Shown here: one piece after another, positions 23,853 through 32,324 of the stretch
Numbering within the stretch: position 1 is the stretch's first letter
Layout: every line of letters begins with the position of its first letter
NCBI GenBank assembly: GCA_036568605.1
Contig: DATCSE010000038.1
Location: 1-51,549 of the forward strand
Direction of reading: 5' to 3'
DNA length: 51,549 nucleotides
Source: DATCSE01 sp036568605
GTDB taxonomy: Bacteria; Pseudomonadota; Gammaproteobacteria; Burkholderiales; Burkholderiaceae_C
Translations under genes and position numbers: made by a program
The notes under the pieces: generated by a model
What the model was told of the DNA's origin: nothing
Databases searched by the model: none
What the model saw: only the letters and a program-made list of their open reading frames with translations

Positions 23853-25436
23853 TCACTTGATCGAAACCCAGGCCCACTCGAGCCAGTTGTCGGCTCGGTG
23901 CACCACTTCCACGTTGCTGCGCATCGCCCACGGGATGAACTGGCGGTGCAGCGGGATGTGGTGGACCATGTCGTTGTGTTCCTTGATCGCCGCCTTGATC
24001 AGCGCCTCGCGCTTCTTCGGATCGGGCTCCTTGCTCGACGCGGCGGCCAGCTCGTCCAGCTTCGGGTTGTTGACCTGCCCGTAGTTGAACTGGCCGATGC
24101 CGCCGGGCGCGCGCGTGCGGTAGATCGGGGTCAGCGTCGTTTCCGCGTCGGTCACCGAACCGCCCCAGCCCAGCATGTACATCGAGGTGTCGAGGTTGCC
24201 TAGCTTGGCGAAGTACACCGAACGCGGCATCGTGTTGACCTTGACCTTCATGCCGATCTTGGCCCACATCGACGCGAGCGTCTTGCAGATGTCTTCGTCG
24301 TTGATGTAGCGGTCGTTCGGGCAGTCCAGCGTCACCTCGAAGCCGTCGGGATAGCCGGCGGCAACCAGCAGCTTCTTCGCGGCGTCCACGTCGAACGGAC
24401 GGCGCTTCTCCAGCTCCGGATCGTTGAACGTGCCCTTGGGCGAGACCATGGTCGCGCCGGTCGGCGCCGCGAGGCCGCGCATCAGCTTGTTCTTGATCAG
24501 CTCCTCGTCGACCGCCTGGTACAGCGCCTGGCGCACGCGCTGGTCCTTGAACGGGTTCTTGCCCTTGACGCTGCTGTACAGCAGCTCGTCGCGGCCCTGG
24601 TCCATGCCGATGAAGATCACGCGGTTCTCGGGGCCGTCGATCACCTTGATGCCGTTCGTGCTGCGCAGCCGCGGCGTGTCGGGCGGCGGCGGGTCGAGCA
24701 CGAAGTCGAGTTCGCCCGAGATCAGCGCGGCCACGCGGGTCGCGTTGTTCTTGATCGGCGTGTAGATCACGTCCTGCACGTTGCCGTCGAACTTGCCCCA
24801 CCAGTTCGGGTTGCGCTTGTAGACCGTCTTCACGTCGGGCTGGCGGCTCACGACCATGAACGGGCCGGTGCCGTTCGCATGCAGCGCCGCGTAACTCTGC
24901 TCGCCGGCGTTGAAGTCCTGCGTCTTGACGACGTTGTTCTTCTCGCACCAGGCCTTGCTCATGATGAAGACCGAGTTCGCGTGCTCGAGGAAGATCGGGT
25001 TGACCTCCTTCAGGTTGAACTCCACCGTCAGGTCGTCGATCTTCTTCGGCTCGCCCATCGCCGTGGCGTAGACCTTGATGTCCGAACTCGGCTGCTGCGC
25101 GCGCTTGATCGAGAACACCACGTCGTCCGCGGTGAACGGCGTGCCGTCGTGGAACTTGACGTTCGCTCGCAGCTTCATGCGCCACTGCAGCGGGCTGGTC
25201 TGCTGCCATTCGGTCGCGAGCTGCGGCGCGACGTTGAGCTTCTTGTCGCGCCCGACCAGGTACTCGTAGACCTGGCCGTTCAGCGAGTTGGTCAGCGACT
25301 CGTTGCGCGAGTCCGGGTCCAGCGTCTGCAGATCGCCCTGCGACGCCCAGCGCAGCGTCTGCGCCTGCGCACCACCGGCCAGTGCCAGCAGCGCGGTGAG
25401 CGCCCAGGCCGCAGCCGAGAGAAATCGTCTTGTCAT
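23853..25436 (-). CDS. Peptide-type ABC transporter substrate-binding protein (SBP_bac_5)
   Basis: Periplasmic binding protein of 527 residues of the DppA/OppA family. Signal peptide MTRRFLSAAAWALTALLALA ending GGAQAQ. Family motifs: TLRWASQGDLQTLDP, VGRDKKLNVAPQLATEWQQT, VKFHDGTPFTADDVVFSIKR and PFKDQRVRQALYQAVD. No permease or ATPase gene lies next to it, so it either feeds a transporter encoded elsewhere or acts as an orphan sensor-type binding protein. It converges on the flavoprotein gene with a 36-base gap. Confidence 0.95.
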   Translation of the reverse strand: MTRRFLSAAAWALTALLALAGGAQAQTLRWASQGDLQTLDPDSRNESLTNSLNGQVYEYLVGRDKKLNVAPQLATEWQQTSPLQWRMKLRANVKFHDGTPFTADDVVFSIKRAQQPSSDIKVYATAMGEPKKIDDLTVEFNLKEVNPIFLEHANSVFIMSKAWCEKNNVVKTQDFNAGEQSYAALHANGTGPFMVVSRQPDVKTVYKRNPNWWGKFDGNVQDVIYTPIKNNATRVAALISGELDFVLDPPPPDTPRLRSTNGIKVIDGPENRVIFIGMDQGRDELLYSSVKGKNPFKDQRVRQALYQAVDEELIKNKLMRGLAAPTGATMVSPKGTFNDPELEKRRPFDVDAAKKLLVAAGYPDGFEVTLDCPNDRYINDEDICKTLASMWAKIGMKVKVNTMPRSVYFAKLGNLDTSMYMLGWGGSVTDAETTLTPIYRTRAPGGIGQFNYGQVNNPKLDELAAASSKEPDPKKREALIKAAIKEHNDMVHHIPLHRQFIPWAMRSNVEVVHRADNWLEWAWVSIK

Positions 25437-25577
25437 CGTTTCCTCCGGGATTCTCGAAAGGCGGCCAGTGTAGGCCCGCGAAATCGCACGGCCTGGTCAG
25501 GGAAAACCTGAAAGGTTTCGCCAAAACCCGGGCGCGGCGCCGCGATGCGTCAGCAAGTTCCGGGCCGCGGCGGACAC

Positions 25578-25605
25578 AAAAAAGCCGCTGCGATGCAGCG
25601 GCTTT
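25578..25605 (-). terminator. Intrinsic terminator of the cytochrome c gene
   Basis: AAAGCCGCTG (25581-25590) and CAGCGGCTTT (25596-25605) form a perfect 10-bp stem with a 5-base loop. Read on the minus strand the stem is followed by a run of six T. It lies 22 bases after the cytochrome stop codon. It is the best-formed intrinsic terminator in the window. Confidence 0.9.
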
Positions 25606-25627
25606 CGATGGAGGCGCAGCGCCCGGA

Positions 25628-26314
25628 TCAGCGGAAGCGCGATTGCGGCACCGTTGCGAGCTGGCCCGGCAGCGACGACAGGTACGCCGACAGCGCCTTC
25701 AGCTCGGCATGGTTGAACGGCCGCGCCATGCCCATCATCACCGGGTTGTTGCGGCCGACCTGCGGGTTGTTGTCGGTCTGGTAGGCCTTCAGCGCCTGGT
25801 ACAGGTAGTCCGCATGCTGGCCCGCGAGCTTGGGGTACGACGCATCGATGGGCTTGCTGAAGTTCTCGCCGTGGCACGAGGCGCAGTTGCCCTTCTTCAG
25901 CAGCTCGGCCACCGTGGGCGGCGGCACCGGCGTGCCGGCGCCGGCCGGGTCCGCGGCCTTGTACTCGGTCTCGTAGAACGCGGCGAGGTCGGCCATGTCC
26001 TGGTCGGTCAGCGACGCGGCGATCCCGCGCATCGTCGGGTGCTTGCGATCGCCCTTCTTGTAGGCGGTCAGCGCGCCCACGATGTACTTGGCGTTCTGGC
26101 CCGCGATCATCGGCACCTGGTAGACCTCGGGGAAGCTGGCCTTGTAGCCCGGGATGCCGTGGCAGCCTATGCACATCGCCGCCTTCTTCTCGCCTGCCGC
26201 CGCGCTGCCGCCCTGCGGGGCGCCGGCGGCCGGCGCGCTAGCCGCCTGGGCATGCGCCGCAACTCCGACGAAACAGGCGGCCAGGGCGATCGACAGACGA
26301 TGGAGCTTGTTCAT
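25628..26314 (-). CDS. Dihaem cytochrome c (c4/c553 type)
   Basis: Periplasmic electron carrier of 228 residues. Signal peptide MNKLHRLSIALAACFVGVAA ending HAQA. Two haem c sites: CIGCH (Cys48, Cys51, His52) and CASCH (Cys144, Cys147, His148); later methionines in PTMRGIAASL and PVMMGMARPF are likely axial ligands. The two halves are related, as in cytochromes c4. An Ala/Pro/Gly linker follows the signal. Divergent from the MoxR ATPase gene; single-gene unit with its own terminator. Confidence 0.94.
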   Translation of the reverse strand: MNKLHRLSIALAACFVGVAAHAQAASAPAAGAPQGGSAAAGEKKAAMCIGCHGIPGYKASFPEVYQVPMIAGQNAKYIVGALTAYKKGDRKHPTMRGIAASLTDQDMADLAAFYETEYKAADPAGAGTPVPPPTVAELLKKGNCASCHGENFSKPIDASYPKLAGQHADYLYQALKAYQTDNNPQVGRNNPVMMGMARPFNHAELKALSAYLSSLPGQLATVPQSRFR

Positions 26315-26414
26315 GGGTTGCGAGCAGGCGGTGTTTGCAGGTCAGCGGGCGATTATAGGGGGGCCCTTATACTGCCTCGCGACCCCTCCATCACCCGAAA
26401 CGAACGACAGCGCC

Positions 26415-27269
26415 ATGAAGTTCCAAGGCTCGGACAACTACGTCGCCACCCCCGACCTGATGCTCGCGGTCAATGCGGCGGCGACGCTGAAGCGGCCGCT
26501 GCTGATCAAGGGCGAGCCCGGCACCGGCAAGACGATGCTGGCCGAGGAAGTGGCCCAGGCGCTGGGCATGCCGCTGCTGCAGTGGCACATCAAGAGCACG
26601 ACCAAGGCGCAGCAGGGCCTGTACGAGTACGACGCGGTCAGCCGTCTGCGCGACAGCCAGCTCGCCGACGTGGACGGCGGCCAGCGCGTCAAGGACATCC
26701 ACAACTACATCGTCAAGGGCGTGCTGTGGCAGGCCTTCACGGCCGAGCAGCCGGTGGTGCTGCTGATCGACGAGATCGACAAGGCCGACATCGAATTCCC
26801 GAACGACCTGCTGCGCGAGATCGACCGGATGGAGTTCTACGTCTACGAGACGCGCGAGCTGGTCAAGGCGAAGCACCGGCCGCTGGTCTTCATCACGTCG
26901 AACAACGAGAAGGAGCTGCCCGATGCGTTCCTGCGCCGCTGCTTCTTCCACTACATCAAGTTTCCCGACGCCGAGACGATGAAGAGCATCGTCGGCGTGC
27001 ACTTCCCGAACCTGAAGAAGGAGCTGCTCGCGTCGGCGCTGAAGAACTTCTACGACGTGCGCAACCTGCCGGGGCTGAAGAAGAAGCCGTCGACCTCGGA
27101 GCTGCTGGACTGGCTCAAGCTGCTGGTGGCCGAGGACATCCCGCTCGAGGCGCTGCAGAGCAAGGACGACAAGGTCGTCGTGCCGCCGCTGGTCGGCGCG
27201 CTCCTGAAGAACGAGCAGGACGTGTCGCTGTTCGAGAAGCTGGTGTTCATGCAGCGGCACAACCGGTGA
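26415..27269 (+). CDS. MoxR-type AAA+ ATPase
   Basis: 284-residue cytoplasmic AAA+ ATPase of the MoxR class. Walker A GEPGTGKT (residues 33-40, Lys39), Walker B VVLLIDEIDKAD, sensor 1 FITSNNEKELPDAF and arginine finger LRRCFFHYIKFP are intact. MoxR proteins act as chaperone-like partners of VWA-domain proteins in metal-centre maturation or complex assembly. The matching VWA gene lies 5 kb downstream at 32325 instead of being adjacent. TATACT at 26368 may be its -10 box. Confidence 0.93.
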   Translation: MKFQGSDNYVATPDLMLAVNAAATLKRPLLIKGEPGTGKTMLAEEVAQALGMPLLQWHIKSTTKAQQGLYEYDAVSRLRDSQLADVDGGQRVKDIHNYIVKGVLWQAFTAEQPVVLLIDEIDKADIEFPNDLLREIDRMEFYVYETRELVKAKHRPLVFITSNNEKELPDAFLRRCFFHYIKFPDAETMKSIVGVHFPNLKKELLASALKNFYDVRNLPGLKKKPSTSELLDWLKLLVAEDIPLEALQSKDDKVVVPPLVGALLKNEQDVSLFEKLVFMQRHNR

Positions 27270-27302
27270 CGGCACGCGCCGGTGGCGGCACGGGCCACCC
27301 GT

Positions 27303-27327
27303 CGTATATACTTCGCGTATATCTTCG
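27303..27327 (+). promoter_or_regulatory. Candidate VapB autoregulatory operator
   Basis: CGTATATACTTCG is followed at once by CGTATATCTTCG; the first contains the palindrome GTATATAC (27304-27311), the second a near copy. Tandem GTATAT boxes just before a vapB gene (start 27340) are the usual arrangement for autorepression by the VapBC complex. The AT-rich words stand out in this GC-rich sequence. Confidence 0.65.
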
Positions 27328-27339
27328 CTCGGTGTTGCG

Positions 27340-27624
27340 ATGGCCCGAACCACCGTCTTTCAGTCCGGCAACAGTCAAGCCGTTCGCTTGCCCAAGGCGT
27401 TTCGCTTCAAGTCGGCCACGGTCGAGATCTTTCGGCGCGGCGACGAGGTCGTTCTGCGCGAGCGCGCTCGCACGCTAGGCGAAGCGCTGGCGGCGCTGCC
27501 GCCGCTGGACCCGTCGGACGCGGAGGTTCTTGATCTGATCCGCGAAAGCCGGCCCGCCGAGGAACGCGACTGGTCGGCGCTGCATGGCGGCACGGCAGTG
27601 CGCCGCCCGCGGCGCGGCCCATGA
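27340..27624 (+). CDS. vapB: VapB-type antitoxin (AbrB/SpoVT DNA-binding)
   Basis: 94 residues. The N-terminus TTVFQSGNSQAVRLPKAFRF is the swapped-hairpin AbrB DNA-binding domain of VapB antitoxins, which also bind their own operator. The acidic, leucine-containing C-terminal part (ALPPLDPSDAEVLDLIRESR) would neutralise the toxin, and DWSALHGGTAV is a typical tail. The stop overlaps the vapC start in ATGA. Confidence 0.92.
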   Translation: MARTTVFQSGNSQAVRLPKAFRFKSATVEIFRRGDEVVLRERARTLGEALAALPPLDPSDAEVLDLIRESRPAEERDWSALHGGTAVRRPRRGP

Positions 27625-28022
27625 AATTCCTGCTCGACACCGACACCTGCAGCTTCCTGATTCGCGGCGATGCAGCGTTGAGCACGCGGCTCGCGGCGCA
27701 ACCTCTTGATGCCGTGCGCATGTCGGTGGTGACCCTGGGCGAGCTGGCATACGGCTGTGCCTTGAAGCCGCAGTCGCAGCGCCTGCGCGAGCGTGTCACC
27801 GCGTTCGTCCAAGCTGTCGAACCGGTGCCGCTGGACGCCAGCGCGGCGGAGCACTACGCCGACATTCGGGCGACGCTGCGTGCAGCCGGGACGCCCATCG
27901 GGCCGAACGACATCTGGATCGCCGCCCACGCCCGCTCGCTGGGCATGACGCTGGTGAGCCACAATCTGCGCGAATTCAAGCGCGTGTTGCGCCTAAAGGT
28001 AGAGGACTGGACGCACGCATGA
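27621..28022 (+). CDS. vapC: VapC-type PIN-domain ribonuclease toxin
   Basis: 133-residue PIN nuclease; VapC toxins cleave tRNA or rRNA when freed from VapB. Acidic catalytic residues are visible: Asp6 (FLLDTDT), Glu41 (TLGELAYG) and Asp97 (GPNDIWIAAHA). The fourth site region LVSHNLREFKRV has His-Asn where Thr-Asn is commoner, but Asn115 is kept. KVEDW near the end is typical. The domain appears complete, so the toxin should be active. ATGA overlaps exist at both ends, with vapB and with the acetyltransferase gene. Confidence 0.93.
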   Translation: MKFLLDTDTCSFLIRGDAALSTRLAAQPLDAVRMSVVTLGELAYGCALKPQSQRLRERVTAFVQAVEPVPLDASAAEHYADIRATLRAAGTPIGPNDIWIAAHARSLGMTLVSHNLREFKRVLRLKVEDWTHA

Positions 28023-28609
28023 CCTGGCCGATCCCCATCATTTTGAAGGGCGAGCACGCGACCCTCGTCCCGCTCGCACCCGAACACGAGTCCGCGCTGA
28101 TCGATGCGGCGCGCGACGGCGAGCTGTGGAATCTCTGGTACACGAGCGTCCCGGCACCCGAGAAGATGGCCGCCGACATCCAGCGCCGCCTCGGGCTGCA
28201 GGCGAGCGGCTCGATGCTGCCGTTCGCGGTGCTCGATGCGAGCGGCGCAGTCGTCGGCGAGACGACCTACATGAACATCGACGCGGTCCACAAGCGCGTC
28301 GAGATCGGCAGCACCTGGTATGCCGCGCGCGTGCAGCGCACGCCGCTGAACACGGAGTGCAAGCTGATGCTGCTGACCCATGCGTTCGAAACGCTGGCCT
28401 GCATCGCGGTCGAGTTCCGCACGCACCGCCTGAACACGCAGAGCCGGCGCGCGATCGAACGCCTGGGCGCCCAGCTCGACGGCATCCTGCGTGCGCACCA
28501 GCGCAGCCCCGACGGCAGCCTGCGCGACACCGCGGTCTACAGCATCACCGCGGCCGAGTGGCCGACGGTGCGCCAGCACCTGCGCTGGCAGCTGGAGCGG
28601 CCGCGCTGA
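28019..28609 (+). CDS. GNAT acetyltransferase (RimJ/RimL type), coupled to vapBC
   Basis: 196 residues; N-acetyltransferase of the RimJ/RimL group. HATLVPLAPEHESALIDAAR, AVVGETTYMNIDAVHKRVEI, then GSTWYAARVQRTPLNTECKL and RTHRLNTQSRRAIERLGAQL are the fold signature; the usual acetyl-CoA loop (QxxGxG/A) is replaced by RVQRTPLN, as in a sub-branch of this family. Its ATG overlaps the vapC stop (ATGA), so it is the third gene of the toxin-antitoxin operon. It could be a passenger or could modify the toxin or tRNA; the sequence does not say. Confidence 0.88.
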   Translation: MTWPIPIILKGEHATLVPLAPEHESALIDAARDGELWNLWYTSVPAPEKMAADIQRRLGLQASGSMLPFAVLDASGAVVGETTYMNIDAVHKRVEIGSTWYAARVQRTPLNTECKLMLLTHAFETLACIAVEFRTHRLNTQSRRAIERLGAQLDGILRAHQRSPDGSLRDTAVYSITAAEWPTVRQHLRWQLERPR

Positions 28610-28635
28610 GCGGCTCTCGCCCCGCCTTCTTTCTT

Positions 28636-29826
28636 CTACGCCGGCTGCAATTCGCTGCCGCGAGGCGGCTCGGCGAGCACGATCTGGTTGCGCCCGGCCC
28701 GCTTGGCCCGGTACAGCGCCTGGTCGGCGCGCGCGAGCACGGCCTGCGGCGACTCGTCGGGCGACTGGGCGACCGCCACGCCGACGCTGATCGTCACCGA
28801 CCGGTCGAACTCGTCCCACGCCGTGTCGCGCACCGCGAGATGCACGCGCTCGGCCAGGCGCATCGCGCCGTCGAGATCGGCGTGCGGCAGCAGGATGCAG
28901 AACTCCTCGCCGCCGAGCCGCGCGATGTGGTCGACCTCGCGGGCCGCGTCGCGCAGCACGTCGGCCAGCTTGCGCAGCGCGGCATCGCCGGCGGCGTGGC
29001 CGTGCTCGTCGTTGAGGCTCTTGAAGTGATCGACGTCGATCATCATCAGCGAGTAGGTTTCGCCGTAGCGGCGCAACCGCCCGGCCTCGCGCTGCAGCAG
29101 CGGCGCGAGCGCGCGGCGGTTCAGCAGGCCGGTCAGCGCGTCGCGCTCCGACAGCTGCTGCAGCTGCGTCACGAGGCGCCCGACCACCATCAGCGCGAGC
29201 ACGAGGTTGACCATCAGGCCCACCAGCATGAACGCGAACACGACTCCGCTGTTGAACGCGTTCGGCTCGTGCAGCGGCCGCGCCGCGACCTCCGGGGCGA
29301 ACACACCGGCGATCGAGCGCACCGCGAACAGCAAGCCGAGCAGCGCGAGCGGCGTCGCGACGACGCGGGCCGTCGCGACGGCGCCCTCGCGGTACAGCGC
29401 CTGATGGCTTTCGTATGCGGCGCGCAGCAAGGTCCACGCGATCGGCACCGACGAGCCGATCACCGCCACCGCGCTGTGCTCCTCCGTCAGGCCGAGGAAG
29501 ATGATCAGCAAGGCCGCATCCAGGCCGAACAGCGTCGCATGCTCGGCGTCGGTCACCGGCACGCGCAGGAAGATCTGCATCCCGCGCCGCATCGCGAGCA
29601 CGCCGGCCATGATCGCGAGGTTCGCCACGACCAGCGTCAGAAACGGCGGCCAGATGCCGCGCAGCAGGATCAGCGAGAGCCCGGCGGCGGTCGCCAGCGC
29701 CGCGCCCATCCAGTGCGCCGAGACGCGCCTGGACAATCCCAACCACCAGCCGCCCACCCACCAGCTGAAGGCGCACAGGCCTTGCTGCAGCGTGATGAGC
29801 ACCAGGACAGTCTGGATGTCTTTCAC
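28636..29826 (-). CDS. Membrane-bound diguanylate cyclase (GGDEF)
   Basis: 396 residues from the GTG at 29826 (VKDIQTVLVLI). Seven hydrophobic segments fill residues 1-230, without a named sensor domain I recognise. The C-terminal GGDEF domain is complete: DALTGLLNRRAL, MMIDVDHFKSLNDEHGH, GDAALRKLADVLRD, and the active site RLGGEEFCILLP. The inhibitory I-site RxxD (REVD) lies five residues before GGEEF, so product feedback is likely. It synthesises c-di-GMP, which could act on YcgR at 8556. A hairpin at 29870-29899 separates it from the phasin gene. Confidence 0.93.
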   Translation of the reverse strand: MKDIQTVLVLITLQQGLCAFSWWVGGWWLGLSRRVSAHWMGAALATAAGLSLILLRGIWPPFLTLVVANLAIMAGVLAMRRGMQIFLRVPVTDAEHATLFGLDAALLIIFLGLTEEHSAVAVIGSSVPIAWTLLRAAYESHQALYREGAVATARVVATPLALLGLLFAVRSIAGVFAPEVAARPLHEPNAFNSGVVFAFMLVGLMVNLVLALMVVGRLVTQLQQLSERDALTGLLNRRALAPLLQREAGRLRRYGETYSLMMIDVDHFKSLNDEHGHAAGDAALRKLADVLRDAAREVDHIARLGGEEFCILLPHADLDGAMRLAERVHLAVRDTAWDEFDRSVTISVGVAVAQSPDESPQAVLARADQALYRAKRAGRNQIVLAEPPRGSELQPA

Positions 29827-29869
29827 CGGCTTCGGCCTCCGCGAGCTGGTACGGCAAGCGCGCGCGTGT

Positions 29870-29899
29870 ATGTTCGCGCCGGCGCTGCGGCGCGAACAT
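29870..29899. terminator. Strong hairpin between phasin and cyclase genes
   Basis: ATGTTCGCGCC (29870-29880) and GGCGCGAACAT (29889-29899) form a perfect 11-bp stem with an 8-base loop. A smaller GCGCCC/GGGCGC stem lies at 29920-29935, just after the phasin stop codon. No T-run follows either on the minus strand, so termination is likely but not certain. Confidence 0.5.
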
Positions 29900-29939
29900 G
29901 GCCATAACCCTGATGGACGCGCCCGCCTGGGCGCGGTTG

Positions 29940-30344
29940 CTAGCGCTTTGTCCTGCGGCCCAGACGCTTCGCGTTCGCGGTCGCGGTGCGGTGCACCGGC
30001 GCGAGCCCCTTGCTGAGCACGCCCAGCGCGGCACTTTGCAGCAGCGCCGCATTCATCGAGAGCTGGGCCAGGGTCAACGGGGACCATGCCGTGCGCCAGA
30101 AGTTCGCCGCCAGCGCCTGGTTCGCGCGAGCGGCCTGCTGCGCCATCGCGGTCCATGATTCGGCGAAGGCAGCCGCCTTCTCGGCGCCCATGCGGTGGAA
30201 CTCGCGCCGATCGCGCGCCGAGGGCTTCGTGCCGGCCACGGCCATGCGCGCGAGACGCTGCGCCACGACCTGTGGCGCGGCAAGCGCGAGCTCGGCCGCC
30301 TGGGTCGCGAGTTGATGAGCATGATGACGGCGGCGTGCGGCCAT
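29940..30344 (-). CDS. PHA granule-associated phasin-like protein
   Basis: 134 residues, strongly helical and basic. QLATQAAELALAAPQVVAQR, then RREFHRMGAEKAAAFAESWT and AMAQQAARANQALAANFW resemble small phasins that coat polyhydroxyalkanoate granules in Burkholderiales. The Arg/Lys-rich C-terminus (TANAKRLGRRTKR) may bind nucleic acid or anionic surfaces. The neighbours are unrelated to PHA synthesis, so the call rests on sequence resemblance alone. Confidence 0.75.
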   Translation of the reverse strand: MAARRRHHAHQLATQAAELALAAPQVVAQRLARMAVAGTKPSARDRREFHRMGAEKAAAFAESWTAMAQQAARANQALAANFWRTAWSPLTLAQLSMNAALLQSAALGVLSKGLAPVHRTATANAKRLGRRTKR

Positions 30345-30359
30345 GGCAATGGGTTCCCT

Positions 30360-30899
30360 TCAAGCGGACGCCACGACCTTACACCATCGCTCTGTCAGGA
30401 CACTGACAACCACCGCGAGCGCCGTCGCGGTCCACAGCCAGCCGTTCAACAGCACCGGCCCGATCGAGCGATAGAGGACGGCATCGACCTGGTGCAGCGA
30501 AACGGTCTCGACTGCAAAATCGAGCAGCGCGGCAAAGGTCGCGAATTCGGCGGCGCGAGCGTATTGGGACTCGTACGCTGCCGCCCAGCGGCGCACGACG
30601 AGCCAGCCAGCCAGCAGCGCCACGATCGCGAGCAACACCAGTTGGATCGGCCGGCGCGATTCGTACACGCCGAACGCCGACAACGTCCTATCGATCGCAT
30701 CATGCGCCAGGTAACGCAGATCCAGCATCACCTCGGCAGCCAGCATCAACTGGATCGCCGCGATCCAGCCCCAATGGCGGCGTGTCGCCGGGTTCGACGC
30801 GAATCGCGCGGCCAGACCCGCCGCGATCGCTGCAGCGAAGAACGACGTGAAGCCCGCGAGCTGTGTGGGATTGTGGAACGGTCCGAACCACGCTGTCAT
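30360..30899 (-). CDS. Small polytopic membrane protein, unknown function
   Basis: 179 residues with four hydrophobic segments: FTSFFAAAIAAGLAARF, HWGWIAAIQLMLAAEVMLDL, PIQLVLLAIVALLAGWLVV and LLNGWLWTATALAVVVSVL. The start MTAWFGPFHNPTQLAGF (30899) is preferred to 30926, which adds nine residues. Glu and Asp residues within the second segment (AAEVMLDLRYL) are unusual. No family recognised. It is transcribed towards the phasin gene (15-base gap), so the two may be cotranscribed, and it is divergent from the O-antigen-ligase-like gene. Confidence 0.75.
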   Translation of the reverse strand: MTAWFGPFHNPTQLAGFTSFFAAAIAAGLAARFASNPATRRHWGWIAAIQLMLAAEVMLDLRYLAHDAIDRTLSAFGVYESRRPIQLVLLAIVALLAGWLVVRRWAAAYESQYARAAEFATFAALLDFAVETVSLHQVDAVLYRSIGPVLLNGWLWTATALAVVVSVLTERWCKVVASA

Positions 30900-30928
30900 C
30901 AACTGCTCCCTCGAATGCACACGCACCG

Positions 30929-32284
30929 ATGATGCTCGTCGCGATCAGTTACCTCGTCTTCGCAGTCGCGGGCCTCGCGGCCTTTCGCTTCTGGCCGCCG
31001 CGTACGGCGGCGCTGGTCGTTTTCTTCGGCGGCTGGGTGATTCTGCCGGTCGGAGACTTTCCGCCGCCGTCCGCACCGGACACATTCGCGTACTGGATCG
31101 TCGGCCTCGCGCTGCCGTCGGACATGCTGGTCAGCAAGGCCTGGGTCGCGCCCTGCACCGCGCTGGCAGGATCCATGCTGACCGCGGCCGGCCGCGGCCG
31201 CTTGCGTGCACTCGAGCTCACGTGGTTGGACGCGCCAGTCGCGCTGTGGTGCCTGTGGCCGCTGCTGCAATGGGCCATCGGCCGCGACGGCAATCCGGCC
31301 GGTCCGCTGGCCTGTGCCTACCTGATCGGCAGCTGGGGCGCGACGTGGCTGCTCGGGCGCTTGTACGGCGGCGATGCCACGGGGCGGCGCGCAATCGTCA
31401 CGGCGGTCGCGTATTCGGCGCTGGCGTGCCTGCCCTTCAGCCTGCTCGAGGGTTCGGTCGGACCTTTCATCTACGACGCGCTGTACGGCACACATCCGCT
31501 GCGATTCGTCGGCGCCCATCGTTACGTCGGTTTCCGCCCCGTGGGGTTTTTCGAGGATGGCAACCAATTCGGACTGTGGATCGCGATCGGCGCCGTGGCC
31601 GCTCTCTGGCTCGCCTGGTCCGCGGCCGGACGCACACGCACTCGTGCGTGGCTGGTCGCGGCGGTGCTGATTGCGATGGTACTGGCCGCGCAATCCGTTG
31701 GCGCGGCGCTGCTTGCATTGCTCGCGGTGGCGCTGCTTGCAGCGGCGCGCATCGTCGACCTGCGCCCCGTGTTCATCGGCGCGTTCGCATTGGTCGTGCT
31801 GGCCGGCGCGGTGATGTTGTCGGGGCGCGTGCCGATCCGGCAAATCGCGACCGAGACCGCGATCGGTCGCGGCGCGGTCGACGCATTCCGCGCCGTCGGC
31901 CGCGATTCGCTGCCGTGGCGCATTGCCCAGGAGCAGCGGCTGCTGCGCCCGGCGTTCGCGCACCCGCTGGCCGGCAGCGCCCAGTGGGACTGGTGGCGCG
32001 ACGAGCATCGGCGGCCCTGGGGCATGGTGCTGCTGGTGATCGGCCAGTTCGGCTTGATCGGTTTGGCCGCGGGGCTCGCAACACCGCTCGCGCCAGCCGG
32101 CCAGGCACTGCTGCGCCGCGCGCCGCCGGATCGGCGCCGTGCCGAGCCGGCGGTGACCACGCTGATCGCGGTCCTGATCGGCGTCGCGCTGCTCGACGCG
32201 CTGCTGAACAGTTTCATCTATTTCCCAGCCATCCTCCTGGCTGGGGCACTCGCGAGTCGCGGCCCGGGAACGCCATCACAATAG
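30929..32284 (+). CDS. Polytopic membrane protein, O-antigen ligase-like
   Basis: 451 residues with about eleven hydrophobic segments. The middle has RYVGFRPVGFFEDGNQFGLW, which resembles the 'R..G.f.npN.fg' motif of O-antigen ligase/polymerase (Wzy/WaaL-like) proteins, and LVVLAGAVMLSGRVPIRQIA precedes a periplasmic loop (QEQRLLRPAFAHPLAGSAQW) of the expected type. No glycan-synthesis genes adjoin it. The ATG at 30929 or the one directly after (30932) are equally possible. The specific substrate is not inferable. Confidence 0.7.
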   Translation: MMLVAISYLVFAVAGLAAFRFWPPRTAALVVFFGGWVILPVGDFPPPSAPDTFAYWIVGLALPSDMLVSKAWVAPCTALAGSMLTAAGRGRLRALELTWLDAPVALWCLWPLLQWAIGRDGNPAGPLACAYLIGSWGATWLLGRLYGGDATGRRAIVTAVAYSALACLPFSLLEGSVGPFIYDALYGTHPLRFVGAHRYVGFRPVGFFEDGNQFGLWIAIGAVAALWLAWSAAGRTRTRAWLVAAVLIAMVLAAQSVGAALLALLAVALLAAARIVDLRPVFIGAFALVVLAGAVMLSGRVPIRQIATETAIGRGAVDAFRAVGRDSLPWRIAQEQRLLRPAFAHPLAGSAQWDWWRDEHRRPWGMVLLVIGQFGLIGLAAGLATPLAPAGQALLRRAPPDRRRAEPAVTTLIAVLIGVALLDALLNSFIYFPAILLAGALASRGPGTPSQ

Positions 32285-32324
32285 CGCTGTCGCGACGAGT
32301 CGCCGCCTCGCCAGGGCCGATGCC

